In this document: in pieces, positions 53,751-63,113 of the stretch
How the letters are laid out: every line of letters starts with the position of its first letter
Numbering within the stretch: the first letter of the stretch is position 1
Assembly: GCF_030408915.1 (NCBI RefSeq)
Contig: NZ_CP047654.1
Span: forward strand, 1,984,001 to 2,048,000
Source of the DNA: Corynebacterium guangdongense
GTDB lineage: Bacteria > Actinomycetota > Actinomycetes > Mycobacteriales > Mycobacteriaceae
DNA: 64,000 nt
Direction: 5' to 3'
Program-made: the position numbers and the translations under genes
Notes under the pieces: model-generated
Database searches by the model: none
Told to the model about the DNA's origin: nothing
Seen by the model: the letters and a program-made list of their open reading frames with translations, nothing else

Positions 53751-55535
53751 ATGAACTCTCCGGAGCGTGGCCGTCAGGGCCTCAGCCGCCGTCGTGTCCT
53801 GCAGTCCACCGCCGGTGCTGTGGCGCTTAGCATCGCCGGAGCGCCGGCGGCCCAATCCCAGCTGTCCTCGAACGAGGGTTCCTCCCTCAGCGATGTTCGG
53901 GATCTCGAAGCCGCCAAGGCACGCCAACCCGAGGCCTATCCCGTGCAGCCGCTCCCCTTCCGCCACGGCGTCGCCTCGGGTGATCCGCTACCGGACACGG
54001 TCATCCTGTGGACCCGGGTGACCCCGGGCGAGGACGCTGTCCCCGGCTCCGGCAGGGGCGAGGATGTTCGGCTGCGCTGGGAGATCGCCACAGACGAGGC
54101 TTTCACCCGCATCATCGGCTCGGGTGAGACCGTCGTGACGGCCGCCACCGACCACACCGTGCACGTCGACCCCTGGGGCCTGGAACCCGACACGGAGTAC
54201 TTCTACCGTTTCACCGTGTTCACCGGCAGGTACACCGGGACGGTCTCCCCCGTCGGTCGCACCCACACCGCGCCGGCGTTCGCCGCCACTGTCGAGAGCA
54301 TGAACATCGCCGTTGCCTCCTGCGCGAACTGGGAGTCCGGCTATTTCGCCGCCTACCGGGACATGGCGGCGCGCGGCCGCGCCGCGGAGCTGGACCTGGT
54401 GGTCTTCCTCGGCGACTACATCTACGAGTACGGCCCCGGCGAGTACTCCGGCTTCGGCCCATTCCGCCTGGTCAAGCCGGCGCACGAGGTTGTCACGCTG
54501 GCGGACTACCGCATGCGCTACGGCCAGTACCGCACCGATGTCGACCTGCAGTCTGCGCACGCCGCGCTGCCGTGGGTCGTCGTGTGGGACGACCACGAGA
54601 CGGCGGACAACTCCTGGTCCGGTGGCGCGGCGAACCACCAGCCGGCGACCGAGGGCGACTGGCTCGCCCGGCGCAACGCCGCCATGCAGGCCTACTTCGA
54701 GTGGCTGCCGATCCGCGAGACCTCCCCGTCCCAGCAGGGCCATATCTACCGCTCCTTCAGCTACGGCGACCTGGTTGAGCTGACCATCATGGACCTGCGC
54801 ACCTACCGCGACAGCGAGGCCGCCTCCTTCGACCTGGCCGGCTACGACGACCCGGGGCGCACCATGCTCGGCTCCGAACAGGCCCAATGGCTGGCCGGCA
54901 GGATCCGCACCTCCGCAACGACATGGAACGTATTGGGCACCTCGGTGATGTTCTCCCCGATGAACCTGCTCACGCTGCAGCAGGACGAACGAACGCGACC
55001 GGTCGCGGATTTCCTCGCCGAGCATGGGATTGGGTCGGCTCAGGGGTTCCCCGGGGTGCCGCTGAACTCCGACCAGTGGGACGGCTACGGCGCCGCCCGG
55101 GCGGCGCTGCTCAAGCTGCTGGCGGAGAAGGGGTCGAACGTGCTCATGCTCACCGGCGACATCCACACCGAGTGGGCGCACGAGATTTCCCACGGCGGCA
55201 GGATCCTCGGCGCGGAACTGGTGGGCTCCTCGGTCTCGGCGCCGAACATCGACGAGATCATCGGCGCCCCGAAGGAGAATGCCGTCAGCCACCTGGCGGA
55301 GTCCTACCTGTTGGCCGCGAACCCGCACCTCAAGCACGTGGAGCTCGACCACCACGGCTACGCGGTCGCGCGCCTCTCCCCCGACCGGGTGCGCTTCGAG
55401 TTCTACCGCACGCCGGACGTCACCAACCAGGCGGCCGAGGTGGCGCTGGCGCACTCGATGTTGTGGGTGCAGGGTGCCGGGTTCACGGAAGGCATGGCGC
55501 AGGCGCTGCCGGTGGGCTCCTCGGCGGCTGGGTAG
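53751..55535 (+). CDS. phoD: Alkaline phosphatase D (PhoD-like), Tat-exported
   Basis: 594 residues. The N-terminus has a twin-arginine signal (GLSRRRVLQ) and hydrophobic core ending AAQSQ. A fibronectin-like N-terminal domain (FRHGVASGDPLPDTVILWTRV) precedes the metallophosphatase domain: VASCANWESGYFAAYRDMA, VFLGDYIYEYG, VVWDDHETADNSW and LTGDIHTEWAHEI supply the usual metal ligands. PhoD enzymes cleave phosphodi- and monoesters outside the cell and often need calcium. Expression is usually tied to phosphate starvation; no PHO-box is claimed. Confidence 0.93.
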   Translation: MNSPERGRQGLSRRRVLQSTAGAVALSIAGAPAAQSQLSSNEGSSLSDVRDLEAAKARQPEAYPVQPLPFRHGVASGDPLPDTVILWTRVTPGEDAVPGSGRGEDVRLRWEIATDEAFTRIIGSGETVVTAATDHTVHVDPWGLEPDTEYFYRFTVFTGRYTGTVSPVGRTHTAPAFAATVESMNIAVASCANWESGYFAAYRDMAARGRAAELDLVVFLGDYIYEYGPGEYSGFGPFRLVKPAHEVVTLADYRMRYGQYRTDVDLQSAHAALPWVVVWDDHETADNSWSGGAANHQPATEGDWLARRNAAMQAYFEWLPIRETSPSQQGHIYRSFSYGDLVELTIMDLRTYRDSEAASFDLAGYDDPGRTMLGSEQAQWLAGRIRTSATTWNVLGTSVMFSPMNLLTLQQDERTRPVADFLAEHGIGSAQGFPGVPLNSDQWDGYGAARAALLKLLAEKGSNVLMLTGDIHTEWAHEISHGGRILGAELVGSSVSAPNIDEIIGAPKENAVSHLAESYLLAANPHLKHVELDHHGYAVARLSPDRVRFEFYRTPDVTNQAAEVALAHSMLWVQGAGFTEGMAQALPVGSSAAG

Positions 55536-55703
55536 CCCGTCCAGGGGACACCACCAAGACGGGGCACCGGGGCACCGTGCGGAGGACGAACCGGTGTGGG
55601 GACCTCCGAAGGTCGGGGTCTCCCCTGATGCGGGTCGTGGCGCCCAGCCATAGGCTGAGGGCGCCGACCCCGGCATTCCCCTCATTTGAAAGCGACGGCA
55701 CCC

Positions 55704-57023
55704 ATGTCCCAGATAGACGCACCTCCCAGACAAAGAATCATCGCCCCCGACATAGCCCGTGGCCTCGCCCTGTTCGGCATCGCCTGGGCCAACCTCTCCA
55801 CCGCCTGGGCCGTCGTCCCCGCCGAGGTCCGCGGCGCCGGCTTCGGCGGGGTCGGCCCCTTCGGGTTTCTCGACGAGGTCGCGGTCGTGCTCTCCGCGAT
55901 GTTCGCCCACGTCCGGGGACTGCCAATGTTCACCACGCTGCTCGGCTTCGGGATCGGGCTGATCGCCCTGAGCCTGGCCCGGCGCGGGTACCCGCAGCGC
56001 GAGATCAAGAAGGCGCTCGCGAAGCGCGAGATCAAGAAGGCGCTCGCGAAGCGCTACGGCTGGCTGGCGGCCTTCGGCGCCCTCCACGCGGTCTTCCTCT
56101 TCTTCGGCGACATCATGTTCACCTACGGGGTGCTCGCGATGATCGTCATCCTGCTCCTCGGGCGCAGCGACAGGACGCTGCTGCGCACCGCGGGCGTGAT
56201 CTGGTTGGCCATCACGGTGGTCACCATCGTCGTCGGCGCGCTGGTGCCGGCAGAATACCTGGGCCAGGATCTAGGCCAGCTGCTGCCGGACTTCCCCCAC
56301 TACCCCTTCTACGTCCTGTTCGGTGCGGGCTGGCTGCTGATCACCGCGGCCAGCCTGCCGATGACGGCGCTGTCCCTGCTGCCGGTGATGCTGGTCGGGT
56401 TCGTGGCGGCGCGTCAGGGGGTGCACCTCCACATCGACAGGTACCGCCGGGTGCTGTGGGCGGCGGTCGCCGTCACGGTGCTCGTGATCCTCGGCGTCGG
56501 CCTGCCGATGGGACTGGCCGCGCTCGGGATCCTGCCCGGCGAGTGGTCGAGCATGCTCATGATCCTCAACCAGGTCTTCGGCGTGCTCACGGGCCCGGGC
56601 ATCGCGGCGGCGATTCTGCTGGCCTGCGAACCGCTGGAGAAGCGGCGCCGGGCCGGCGCGACGCTCGCCCTGCCGCTGCGGATGGTGGCGGCGCTGGGCA
56701 AGCGCTCGATGAGCGGCTACCTCGCCCAGTCGGTGCTCTTCCTGATCATCTGCCTGCCGTTCACGCTGGGCGTCGGCAAGGAGATCGGGGCCTTCGGCCA
56801 GTTCCTGCTGGCCCTGTCGGTGTGGTCGGTGACGCTGGGGCTGGCGTGGGCCCTGGAGCTGGCGGGCCGGCCCGGCCCCTTCGAGCAGCTGCACCGTCGT
56901 CTGTCCTACGGGCGTGACGGCCTGCCGCAGCAGTGGCCGGAGCGCGAGATCATCGAGGAGCGGCTGCCGGCGCCGGCGCAGCGGGCGTCGGCAAGCATGG
57001 TGCCCGAGCGGCCGGAACGCTAG
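55704..57023 (+). CDS. DUF418 domain-containing membrane protein
   Basis: 439 residues if the ATG at 55704 is used (a TTG at 55686 adds six residues). Ten or so membrane segments begin with RIIAPDIARGLALFGIAWANL, the typical N-terminal motif of DUF418 proteins, and the C-terminal DUF418 domain has GKRSMSGYLAQSVLFLIICLP. The family is thought to be acyltransferase- or transport-related, but no function is established. A 27-base in-frame duplication (55998-56051) doubles REIKKALAK in a cytoplasmic loop. The C-terminal tail is hydrophilic. Confidence 0.8.
   Translation: MSQIDAPPRQRIIAPDIARGLALFGIAWANLSTAWAVVPAEVRGAGFGGVGPFGFLDEVAVVLSAMFAHVRGLPMFTTLLGFGIGLIALSLARRGYPQREIKKALAKREIKKALAKRYGWLAAFGALHAVFLFFGDIMFTYGVLAMIVILLLGRSDRTLLRTAGVIWLAITVVTIVVGALVPAEYLGQDLGQLLPDFPHYPFYVLFGAGWLLITAASLPMTALSLLPVMLVGFVAARQGVHLHIDRYRRVLWAAVAVTVLVILGVGLPMGLAALGILPGEWSSMLMILNQVFGVLTGPGIAAAILLACEPLEKRRRAGATLALPLRMVAALGKRSMSGYLAQSVLFLIICLPFTLGVGKEIGAFGQFLLALSVWSVTLGLAWALELAGRPGPFEQLHRRLSYGRDGLPQQWPEREIIEERLPAPAQRASASMVPERPER
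55998..56051 (+). repeat. In-frame 27-bp tandem duplication in the DUF418 gene
   Basis: Two perfect consecutive copies of a 27-base unit, each encoding REIKKALAK, in the loop after the second or third membrane segment. Perfect identity indicates a recent event or slippage. Confidence 0.9.
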
Positions 57024-58589
57024 CTACTTCAGCTTCTCGACGTCCTCCGGCGCGAGCGGGTCCAGCGCCCGGGCGGTCGTGGCATCGGTGGGGGCCTCGA
57101 CGGAGGACTCCGTGATGACTGCCGCGTTGGGGGTCTCCGTGCGCGGGGGCTCGACCTTGGTCTTCACGTTGCCCTCGGTCTCCTCGCCGTGGGAGTTGCG
57201 GATGAAGAACCCGCCCACGAAACCGAGCGCGGCGACGGCGGTGGCGACCCAGAAGGCGGTGTTCGCGCCCTGGATGCCACCCTCGAGGCCGGGGCCGGCG
57301 GACATGGTCATTACGCTGACCAGGACCGCGGTGCCGACGGAGGCGGCGACCTGGCGGATGGTGTTGTTGACGGCGGTGCCGTGCGGGATCATCCGCGGCG
57401 GCAGCTGGTTCAGGGCGGCGGTGGTCGCCGGCATCATCACCATGGAGGTGCCGATCATGCGCAGCGCGTTGACGACGGCGATGTAGGTGAAGGTGGTCCC
57501 GGTGGAGAGGTTGGCGAAGGCCGCGCCGGTGCCGGTGATCAGGGCGAAACCGACGACGACCAGCCAGCGGCCGCCGAACCTGTCGAAGAGTCGGCCGGTG
57601 ATCGGGCTGATCAGGCCCATGATCAGGGCGCCCGGCAGCAGTGCCAGGCCGGACTCGAGGGCGCTGAAGCCGAGCATGGTCTGCATGACCACCGGCAGGA
57701 TGATCATGCCGCCGATCATCGCGATGAACACGAGCGCGCCGAGGACGGTGTTCAGGGTGAACTGGCGGTTGCGCAGGACGCGCAGCTGCAGCATCGGCTC
57801 GTCCAGGCGCAGCTGGCGGCGGATGAACCACACCAGGGCGACCAGGCCGACGGCGAGGGAGACCAGGGTGGCCGGGGCGGTCCAGCCGGCGGTGCCGACC
57901 ATGGAGAAGCCGAAGAGCAGGCCGCCGAAGCCGAGGGTGGACAGGACGACCGAGAGGACGTCGAGGGTCGGGTCGGTGCGCTCGGTGACGTTCTTGAGCA
58001 GGACGGCGGCGATGGTCGCCGAGACCAGGGAGAACGGCAGCATCAGCCAGAACAGGGCGTGCCACGGGTAGTGGTCGACGATCCAGCCGGACAGGGAGGG
58101 GCCGATCGCCGGGGCGAAGCCGATGATGAGGCCGAACACACCCATCGCGGAGCCGCGCTTGTTGCGCGGGAAGATGGCGAAGAGGATGGTCTGCATCAGC
58201 GGCATGATGATGCCGCCGGCCGCGGCCTGGAGGACACGGCCCAGCAGCAGGATCCAGTAGGCCGGGGCGAGCGCGGCGACCAGCGTGCCCACGGAGAACA
58301 GGATCATCGCGCCGATGAAGAGCTGGCGGGTGGAGAACTTGCCGATGAGAAACGCCGTCACCGGAATCATGATGCCGTTGACCAGCATAAACAGCGTGGT
58401 CACCCACTGCGCCTCGCCGGCGGTGATGTCGAAGTAGTCCATCAGGTGCGGCAGCGCGGTGTTGAGCAGCGTCTGGTTGAGGATCAGCACAAAGGCGCCG
58501 ACCAGCAGGACGAAGAGCAGCACGTTGCGCTGCGCCGTGCTCTCGTACATGGATTTCGGCTGGTCGCCGGGGGGCGGTGTCTGGGTCAT
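57024..58589 (-). CDS. DHA2-family (14-TM) MFS multidrug efflux transporter
   Basis: 521 residues with about 14 membrane segments. The start is MTQTPPPGDQ. Motifs include LNQTLLNTALPHLMDYFDITAGEAQWVTTLFMLVNG (motif near helix 1-2 of EmrB/QacA proteins), GKFSTRQLFIGAMILFSVGT, and FGLIIGFAPAIGPSLSGWIVD (motif C of drug:proton antiporters). A C-terminal hydrophilic tail of about 65 residues follows. It lies 40 bases downstream of a TetR regulator in the same direction, so the pair is a regulated efflux operon. Substrate unknown. Confidence 0.9.
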   Translation of the reverse strand: MTQTPPPGDQPKSMYESTAQRNVLLFVLLVGAFVLILNQTLLNTALPHLMDYFDITAGEAQWVTTLFMLVNGIMIPVTAFLIGKFSTRQLFIGAMILFSVGTLVAALAPAYWILLLGRVLQAAAGGIIMPLMQTILFAIFPRNKRGSAMGVFGLIIGFAPAIGPSLSGWIVDHYPWHALFWLMLPFSLVSATIAAVLLKNVTERTDPTLDVLSVVLSTLGFGGLLFGFSMVGTAGWTAPATLVSLAVGLVALVWFIRRQLRLDEPMLQLRVLRNRQFTLNTVLGALVFIAMIGGMIILPVVMQTMLGFSALESGLALLPGALIMGLISPITGRLFDRFGGRWLVVVGFALITGTGAAFANLSTGTTFTYIAVVNALRMIGTSMVMMPATTAALNQLPPRMIPHGTAVNNTIRQVAASVGTAVLVSVMTMSAGPGLEGGIQGANTAFWVATAVAALGFVGGFFIRNSHGEETEGNVKTKVEPPRTETPNAAVITESSVEAPTDATTARALDPLAPEDVEKLK

Positions 58590-58629
58590 TGTCGTCCTTG
58601 AGTTGGTGGGTTCGTGATCGCTGAAGTTT

Positions 58630-59307
58630 CTATGTGGCGGGCGGGGGTTCCAGCTCGGCGCGCAGGGCGTCGAAGGCCTCGGCGACCAGCTCGCTGAGCA
58701 CGGTGTCCTCGTTGCGGGCCCAGTGCCTGACGGCGACCCGGAAATTGGAGCTGACGGCGCTGGCCAGCACCATCGGGCGGAGGTCGGTGACCGGGTCCAG
58801 GCCCATGCGCTCGGCGATGACCCCGGCCAGCTCGCGGGTGGCCTGGGCGTCGGCGGCCAGCTGGCGGGCCAGGAGCAGCGGATGTTCCCAGACCAGCTGC
58901 TGGCGGGCCCGGGCCCGGGCGCGGTTGGCGCCGGTGAGCTGGAAGAGGTCGTTCTCGGTGAGGATGACCCGCAGGCTGTGTAGGACGGGTTCGCCGGTGG
59001 GGCGGGCGTCGAGAAGCGGGCGGATCCTGTCGCCGAGGCCGGCGCTGTCGGTGACCAGCGCGTCCTCCTTGGTTGCGAAGTAGTTGAAGAAGGTGCGCCG
59101 GGAGAGGTCGACCTTGTCGGCGATCATCTCGACGGTGAGCTGCTCGAGTCCGTGCTCCATCGCCAGGTCGAGGGCCGCGTGCCGGATGCGCCGGCGCGTC
59201 TCGATCTTCTTGCGCTCCCGCAGCCCCGGCGCGGCAGGGTCGTTCTGCGGCGCCGGGCCCGGGGCGGTGCTCGGCGGGATCGCCGAGGGATCAGGGGTTG
59301 AGGTCAC
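58630..59307 (-). CDS. TetR-family transcriptional regulator of the adjacent efflux gene
   Basis: 225 residues if started at the GTG (MTSTPDPSAI); a longer ATG frame would run through the palindromic operator candidate and is rejected. The N-terminal helix-turn-helix is plain: TRRRIRHAALDLAMEHGLEQLTVEMIADKVDLSRRTFFNYFATKEDAL. The C-terminal part is the ligand-binding domain. The start lacks a ribosome binding site, so a leaderless message is possible. It probably represses its own transcript, which also carries the MFS gene, until a drug binds. Confidence 0.85.
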   Translation of the reverse strand: MTSTPDPSAIPPSTAPGPAPQNDPAAPGLRERKKIETRRRIRHAALDLAMEHGLEQLTVEMIADKVDLSRRTFFNYFATKEDALVTDSAGLGDRIRPLLDARPTGEPVLHSLRVILTENDLFQLTGANRARARARQQLVWEHPLLLARQLAADAQATRELAGVIAERMGLDPVTDLRPMVLASAVSSNFRVAVRHWARNEDTVLSELVAEAFDALRAELEPPPAT

Positions 59308-59321
59308 CTCACTACATTTAC

Positions 59322-59343
59322 TGCAATATTGCACGGCGTGCAA
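59322..59343. promoter_or_regulatory. Overlapping palindromes, candidate TetR operator
   Basis: TGCAATATTGCA (59322-59333) is a perfect 12-bp palindrome that overlaps TTGCACG-G-CGTGCAA (59329-59343), a perfect 7+1+7 palindrome. Both lie 15-36 bases upstream of the TetR start, where an autoregulatory operator is expected. Confidence 0.55.
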
Positions 59344-59484
59344 ACTTGCGTGAGGCGCGCGGAGGGCGGGGCTTGGGGTGGTGTGGGCCACACGCCCGGA
59401 GCGGGGCCCGCCCGGTGCTGGCGGTTCCCGTGGGGGTGGACGGCGCTGCGCCCTCAGGCGGTGGCGGCGGGGCCGGGCCGAGGG

Positions 59485-60093
59485 TCAGGGCGCCACGCGC
59501 AGGGCGCGGGAGAACAGGTCGACCACGGCGTTGGTGGCCTCGACGATCTGCTGGGCGGAGACCGCGTGCACGTCCATCGCTTGCCGGTAAGGATCGACCA
59601 CGTCGAGCTCCGACGCACGGGTGAGCGGGGTGAGCGCGCCCCGGGCCAGCGCGACCGCCCGCACGACGCCGCGCAGTTTCTCGGCGTCCGACACGTCCGG
59701 CCCGCCGATCTCCATCCTGAGGTCCCCGTCGGAGGTCACCGCGGCGAGGCGGGCGAACTCACGCAGCGTGAACACCCGACGGGTGGTGCGGGGGCTGAGT
59801 TCCACGACCTGTTTACGTTGCTCCGCGGTCATGACCAGAATGAGATCCGCGGCCTCCAGGTCCGCGGCCGTCAACTGGCGCGCCTTATGCTCCCCGCTGT
59901 CCGCCAAGCCATAACGTGCCGCCGTCAGGCGGGTGGCCTCGAACATCCCCTCCCCCACCAGCGCATCGGTGCCGGCGGAGACGAAGCGGATCTCCTGCGT
60001 GTCCCGGAACCGGTCCCGGAAGAGGGCTTCGGCGAAGGGCGAGCGGCAGACGTTGCCGGTGCAGACGAGGAGGAGCTGAAAGTCAGTCGACAT
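59485..60093 (-). CDS. Low-molecular-weight protein tyrosine phosphatase (Wzb/Ptp-like)
   Basis: 202 residues from MSTDFQLLLV. The P-loop signature is VCTGNVCRSP (Cys 11, Arg 17), with the acidic loop motif DPYRQA near the C-terminus (general acid Asp). It is somewhat longer than the usual 150-residue enzyme. Its start overlaps the end of the BY-kinase gene by 11 bases, so the phosphatase is made with its substrate kinase. In polysaccharide systems this pair sets chain length and export through reversible tyrosine phosphorylation. Confidence 0.92.
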   Translation of the reverse strand: MSTDFQLLLVCTGNVCRSPFAEALFRDRFRDTQEIRFVSAGTDALVGEGMFEATRLTAARYGLADSGEHKARQLTAADLEAADLILVMTAEQRKQVVELSPRTTRRVFTLREFARLAAVTSDGDLRMEIGGPDVSDAEKLRGVVRAVALARGALTPLTRASELDVVDPYRQAMDVHAVSAQQIVEATNAVVDLFSRALRVAP

Positions 60094-61531
60094 CTGACAC
60101 CCCGGTCCCGGCGCGACTCGCCCGCGTGCTGCCCGCGGAGATTTCGGCGAACTCACCGTGCTGGTCCGGGGTCTGCGCCCGGTAGGAGTACCGGCCGTAG
60201 GAGTAGGAATTGGGTCCCTTGGCCGGCAGCATCGTCGCCACCACGCCGAGCACGTTGACCCCCGCGGTCTCCAGGGCCTGCAGGGAACCGGTGACGTCCT
60301 GCCTGGTGGTGGAACCGGCCGCCACGATCAGCAGCACGCCGGCGCTCTCCTTGCCCAGCACGGCCGCATCGGTCACGGCGAGCACCGGCGGGGCGTCGAC
60401 GATCACGTAGTCGAACTGCGAGCTGAGCTCCTCCAGCAGGTCGCTCATCTGCTGCGAGCCGAGCAGCTCGCTCGGGTTGGGCGGGATCCTGCCGCCCGGC
60501 AGCACGTAGAACTGGGTCCGCCCCCACCGCTGCAGCACGTCGAGGGGCTCGGCGCGCCCGATGAGGACGTCGGTCAGCCCCGCGCCCCCCTCAATACCGA
60601 GGTACTCTGAGATCCTGGGTTTGCGCAGGTCGCCCTCCACCACCACCACCCTCGATCCCGTCTGCGACAGGGTCAGCGCCAGGTTCAGTGCCGTGGTGGT
60701 CTTTCCCTCCGCCGGCTTCGGGGAGGTCACGACCATCACCGGCTTGTCCACCCCGACGGTGACGAACTGCAGATTGGTGCGCAGCGAACGATAGGCCTCC
60801 GCCCGCGGACTCTGCGGATCGGACTGGGCGACCAACGGATTCTTCTTCGCCCGGGGGTCGTGGACGATGCCGCCCAGGACGGGTTCCTCCGTGAGCAGTT
60901 CAATGTCCTCCGCGGAATGAACCCGGTTGTCCAGCATCGACCTGAGCACCGCCAACCCGAAGCCGGCGGCGAAACCCACCAGGGCCCCCAGCAGCAGGTT
61001 GAGCATCACGTCCGGGCTGACGGGGCCCTCCGGCTCGAGGCCGACCTGGGTCGTCGTCAGCGCCACCGGGCTGGGGCCGGTGCCGTCCTCCGGCTCCAGC
61101 TGGGTGCGGACGACCTCCTTGAAACTCTCCCCCACGGTGTTGGCCAGGAGCGCGGCCTCCTCCGGGCTGTAGCCCCGGGCGAAAATGTCGATCAGCGCCG
61201 AATCAGACGGCGAGCTCGCGTCCACCCGCCTGGCCAGCTCGGTGCTGGTGATGGGGAGGTCCAGCTCCTCGACCACCGGGTCGAGCACCAGGCCGCTGGT
61301 GATGACGTCGACGTAGCTGTTGACGATCTGGCTGGAGTAGCTCGCGCCCTGCACGAGGTCGCTGGCGCTTTCCGTCCCGGCCCTGACCGAGACGTACAAC
61401 TGGGTCCGGGATTGATATACCGGCGCCGCGAGGGCGGAGGCCGTCGCACCCACCGCGAGCCCCACCATCGTCAGCAACATGATGAGGATCCAGTTTTTCC
61501 GGAGAAGCAGTAGATAATCCCGCAGTTCCAT
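60083..61531 (-). CDS. Polysaccharide co-polymerase fused to bacterial tyrosine kinase (Wzc-like)
   Basis: 482 residues. The N-terminal 20-200 region has two membrane segments (NWILIMLLTMVGLAVGATASAL and MLNLLLGALVGFAAGFGLAVL) around an extracytoplasmic Wzz domain. The kinase domain has Walker A SPKPAEGKTTT (Lys 277), Walker A' VVVVEGDLRKP and FDYVIVDAPPVLAVTD. The C-terminal tail carries a Tyr cluster, YSYGRYSY (Tyr 443-450), the autophosphorylation sites. It controls polymer length and export at the membrane and probably serves the Wzm/Wzt or another surface polymer; it is 12 kb from the glycosyltransferases. Confidence 0.92.
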   Translation of the reverse strand: MELRDYLLLLRKNWILIMLLTMVGLAVGATASALAAPVYQSRTQLYVSVRAGTESASDLVQGASYSSQIVNSYVDVITSGLVLDPVVEELDLPITSTELARRVDASSPSDSALIDIFARGYSPEEAALLANTVGESFKEVVRTQLEPEDGTGPSPVALTTTQVGLEPEGPVSPDVMLNLLLGALVGFAAGFGLAVLRSMLDNRVHSAEDIELLTEEPVLGGIVHDPRAKKNPLVAQSDPQSPRAEAYRSLRTNLQFVTVGVDKPVMVVTSPKPAEGKTTTALNLALTLSQTGSRVVVVEGDLRKPRISEYLGIEGGAGLTDVLIGRAEPLDVLQRWGRTQFYVLPGGRIPPNPSELLGSQQMSDLLEELSSQFDYVIVDAPPVLAVTDAAVLGKESAGVLLIVAAGSTTRQDVTGSLQALETAGVNVLGVVATMLPAKGPNSYSYGRYSYRAQTPDQHGEFAEISAGSTRASRAGTGVSDVD

Positions 61532-61822
61532 CAGGCGCCAGCCCCTCTATGTGTCTTCGGTAAAGAACATCAATTTGACCTTAACAACTAAATGTGCGAC
61601 AGGTAACCGTTTCTTTATCCCGCTGGCCCTGCCAGCCCAATATCCCGGGCCAGCATTCCCCCGGGAGCCGGGGCCGGCGCCCGGGACGAGCGCCTGACTA
61701 TCGCCCCTATCCCCCTGGTGGGCCCACCTCCGGCGGCCGGGGACCCGTGCGCGGCGGTGGGCCGTGCCCGATCGAGGCGGCCCAGCCGCCGGGGCGGCAG
61801 GGGCCACCCCGGCGGGGCTGGC

Positions 61823-62893
61823 CTACCCCCGCGGCTCCCCACCCTCCCGCTTCCCAGCCGGCTGTCCCTCCATCGAGGTGCGGATGTCGCGCGCCTGCTC
61901 CACCAGGCTCGTGCGCACGCGGTCCTGGAACTCGACGCCCTTGCGGCCGCGCAGGGGCAGATCGAACTCCGACTCGAAGGCGTGCCCCTGGCGCAGCTGG
62001 CGCACCCGCTCGGACTCCACGTCGATCATGAGCCCGAAGACGACGATGATGTTCATCGCCCACAACGTGAAGATGACCGCGAGCACCGAGCCGAGCACCC
62101 CGTAGGGGCTCAGCCCCGTGAAGTAGCGCAGGTAGACGAAGAAGACGGCGCCGACGGCGGCGATGCCCGTGGTGGCGAAAGCGGAGCCCGTGGACAGCCA
62201 CCGGATGCGCGGCGCGCGCAGGTTCGGCGTGAAGAAGTAGAGGACGTCGATGAGCAGCACGATGATCACCACCATGACCGGCCAGCGCAGCCAGGCCCAG
62301 ACGGGCAGGAAGTTCTCGGTCAGGAAATTCACCGCCCCCTGGATGCCCAGCGGGCCGGCCACCGGCCGCAGGAGCGTCTCCACCAGCGGCTCGTTGACGG
62401 TGAGCGCGGCGATGACGGCGACCACGCCGATGATCTGCACGGCGGTGACCAGGACCATGCTCCCCCACAGCCGCACCGGGTTGCGGCCCTCGGTAACGCC
62501 ATAGGCCTGGTTGGCGGTGCGGGCGAAGGCGCGCACGTAACCCGAGGCGGAGAACAGCGACACCGCCACGGAAATGACGAGGCTGATCAGGCCCTCGGTG
62601 CGGGTGCCGACCACCATCTCGACGACGTCGCCGGCCAGGTTCCGGTAGTCGGGCGGGACGTAGGTGGCGATGAAGTCCCCGGTGGTCTGGATGACCAGCG
62701 CCCAGTTGTTGGCGAGGATGAGCGTGCCGATGGCGTAGATCGCCAGAATCGTCGGCGCGAACGCAAGGATGGAGAAAAACGTCAGCTTCGCCCCGTTGTC
62801 GATGCCCGGCCCCAGCCAGAACGACAAAAACGCCCGGCGGAGGATGTACCGGCGGTCCCCGAACGTGAGGCGGGTCTTCTTGCGAACGGTCAC
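61823..62893 (-). CDS. YihY/BrkB family (UPF0761) inner membrane protein
   Basis: 356 residues if started at the GTG (MTVRKKTRLT); longer frames add a Pro/Arg-rich leader. A GGGAGG stretch adjoins the GTG. The family motifs FLSFWLGPGIDNGAKLTFFSILAFAPTILAIYAIG and SLVISVAVSLFSASGYVRAFARTANQAYG are clear; about six membrane segments follow, with a charged C-terminal tail. The family was once mis-called ribonuclease BN; its real role, possibly transport, is unclear. It is divergent from nrdF with a 220-base promoter interval. Confidence 0.85.
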   Translation of the reverse strand: MTVRKKTRLTFGDRRYILRRAFLSFWLGPGIDNGAKLTFFSILAFAPTILAIYAIGTLILANNWALVIQTTGDFIATYVPPDYRNLAGDVVEMVVGTRTEGLISLVISVAVSLFSASGYVRAFARTANQAYGVTEGRNPVRLWGSMVLVTAVQIIGVVAVIAALTVNEPLVETLLRPVAGPLGIQGAVNFLTENFLPVWAWLRWPVMVVIIVLLIDVLYFFTPNLRAPRIRWLSTGSAFATTGIAAVGAVFFVYLRYFTGLSPYGVLGSVLAVIFTLWAMNIIVVFGLMIDVESERVRQLRQGHAFESEFDLPLRGRKGVEFQDRVRTSLVEQARDIRTSMEGQPAGKREGGEPRG

Positions 62894-63113
62894 CCTCCCA
62901 GTCTGGCATATCGGCGGGGTCCCGGACCGCCGCCCGGAAACGGGACGCCGAGCCGGCGCGGGCGGCGCCGGTGAGCACACAGGTTCGCCGAGCGGGCTCT
63001 TGGTGGGTAGCATGAGCGGGACAATAATTGGGCGGCGGACGTGCACGGCTGCGGCGATCAGGCGTCGGCAAGCAGGCCCCGCCCTGTCAGGAAGAGGAGA
63101 GCAGGACACCCCC

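Noticed and set aside
53988-56087. 699-residue minus-strand frame opposite phoD and the DUF418 gene
   Set aside because: Composition (Arg, Gly, Val, His) and lack of any motif mark it as a shadow of two well-supported genes.
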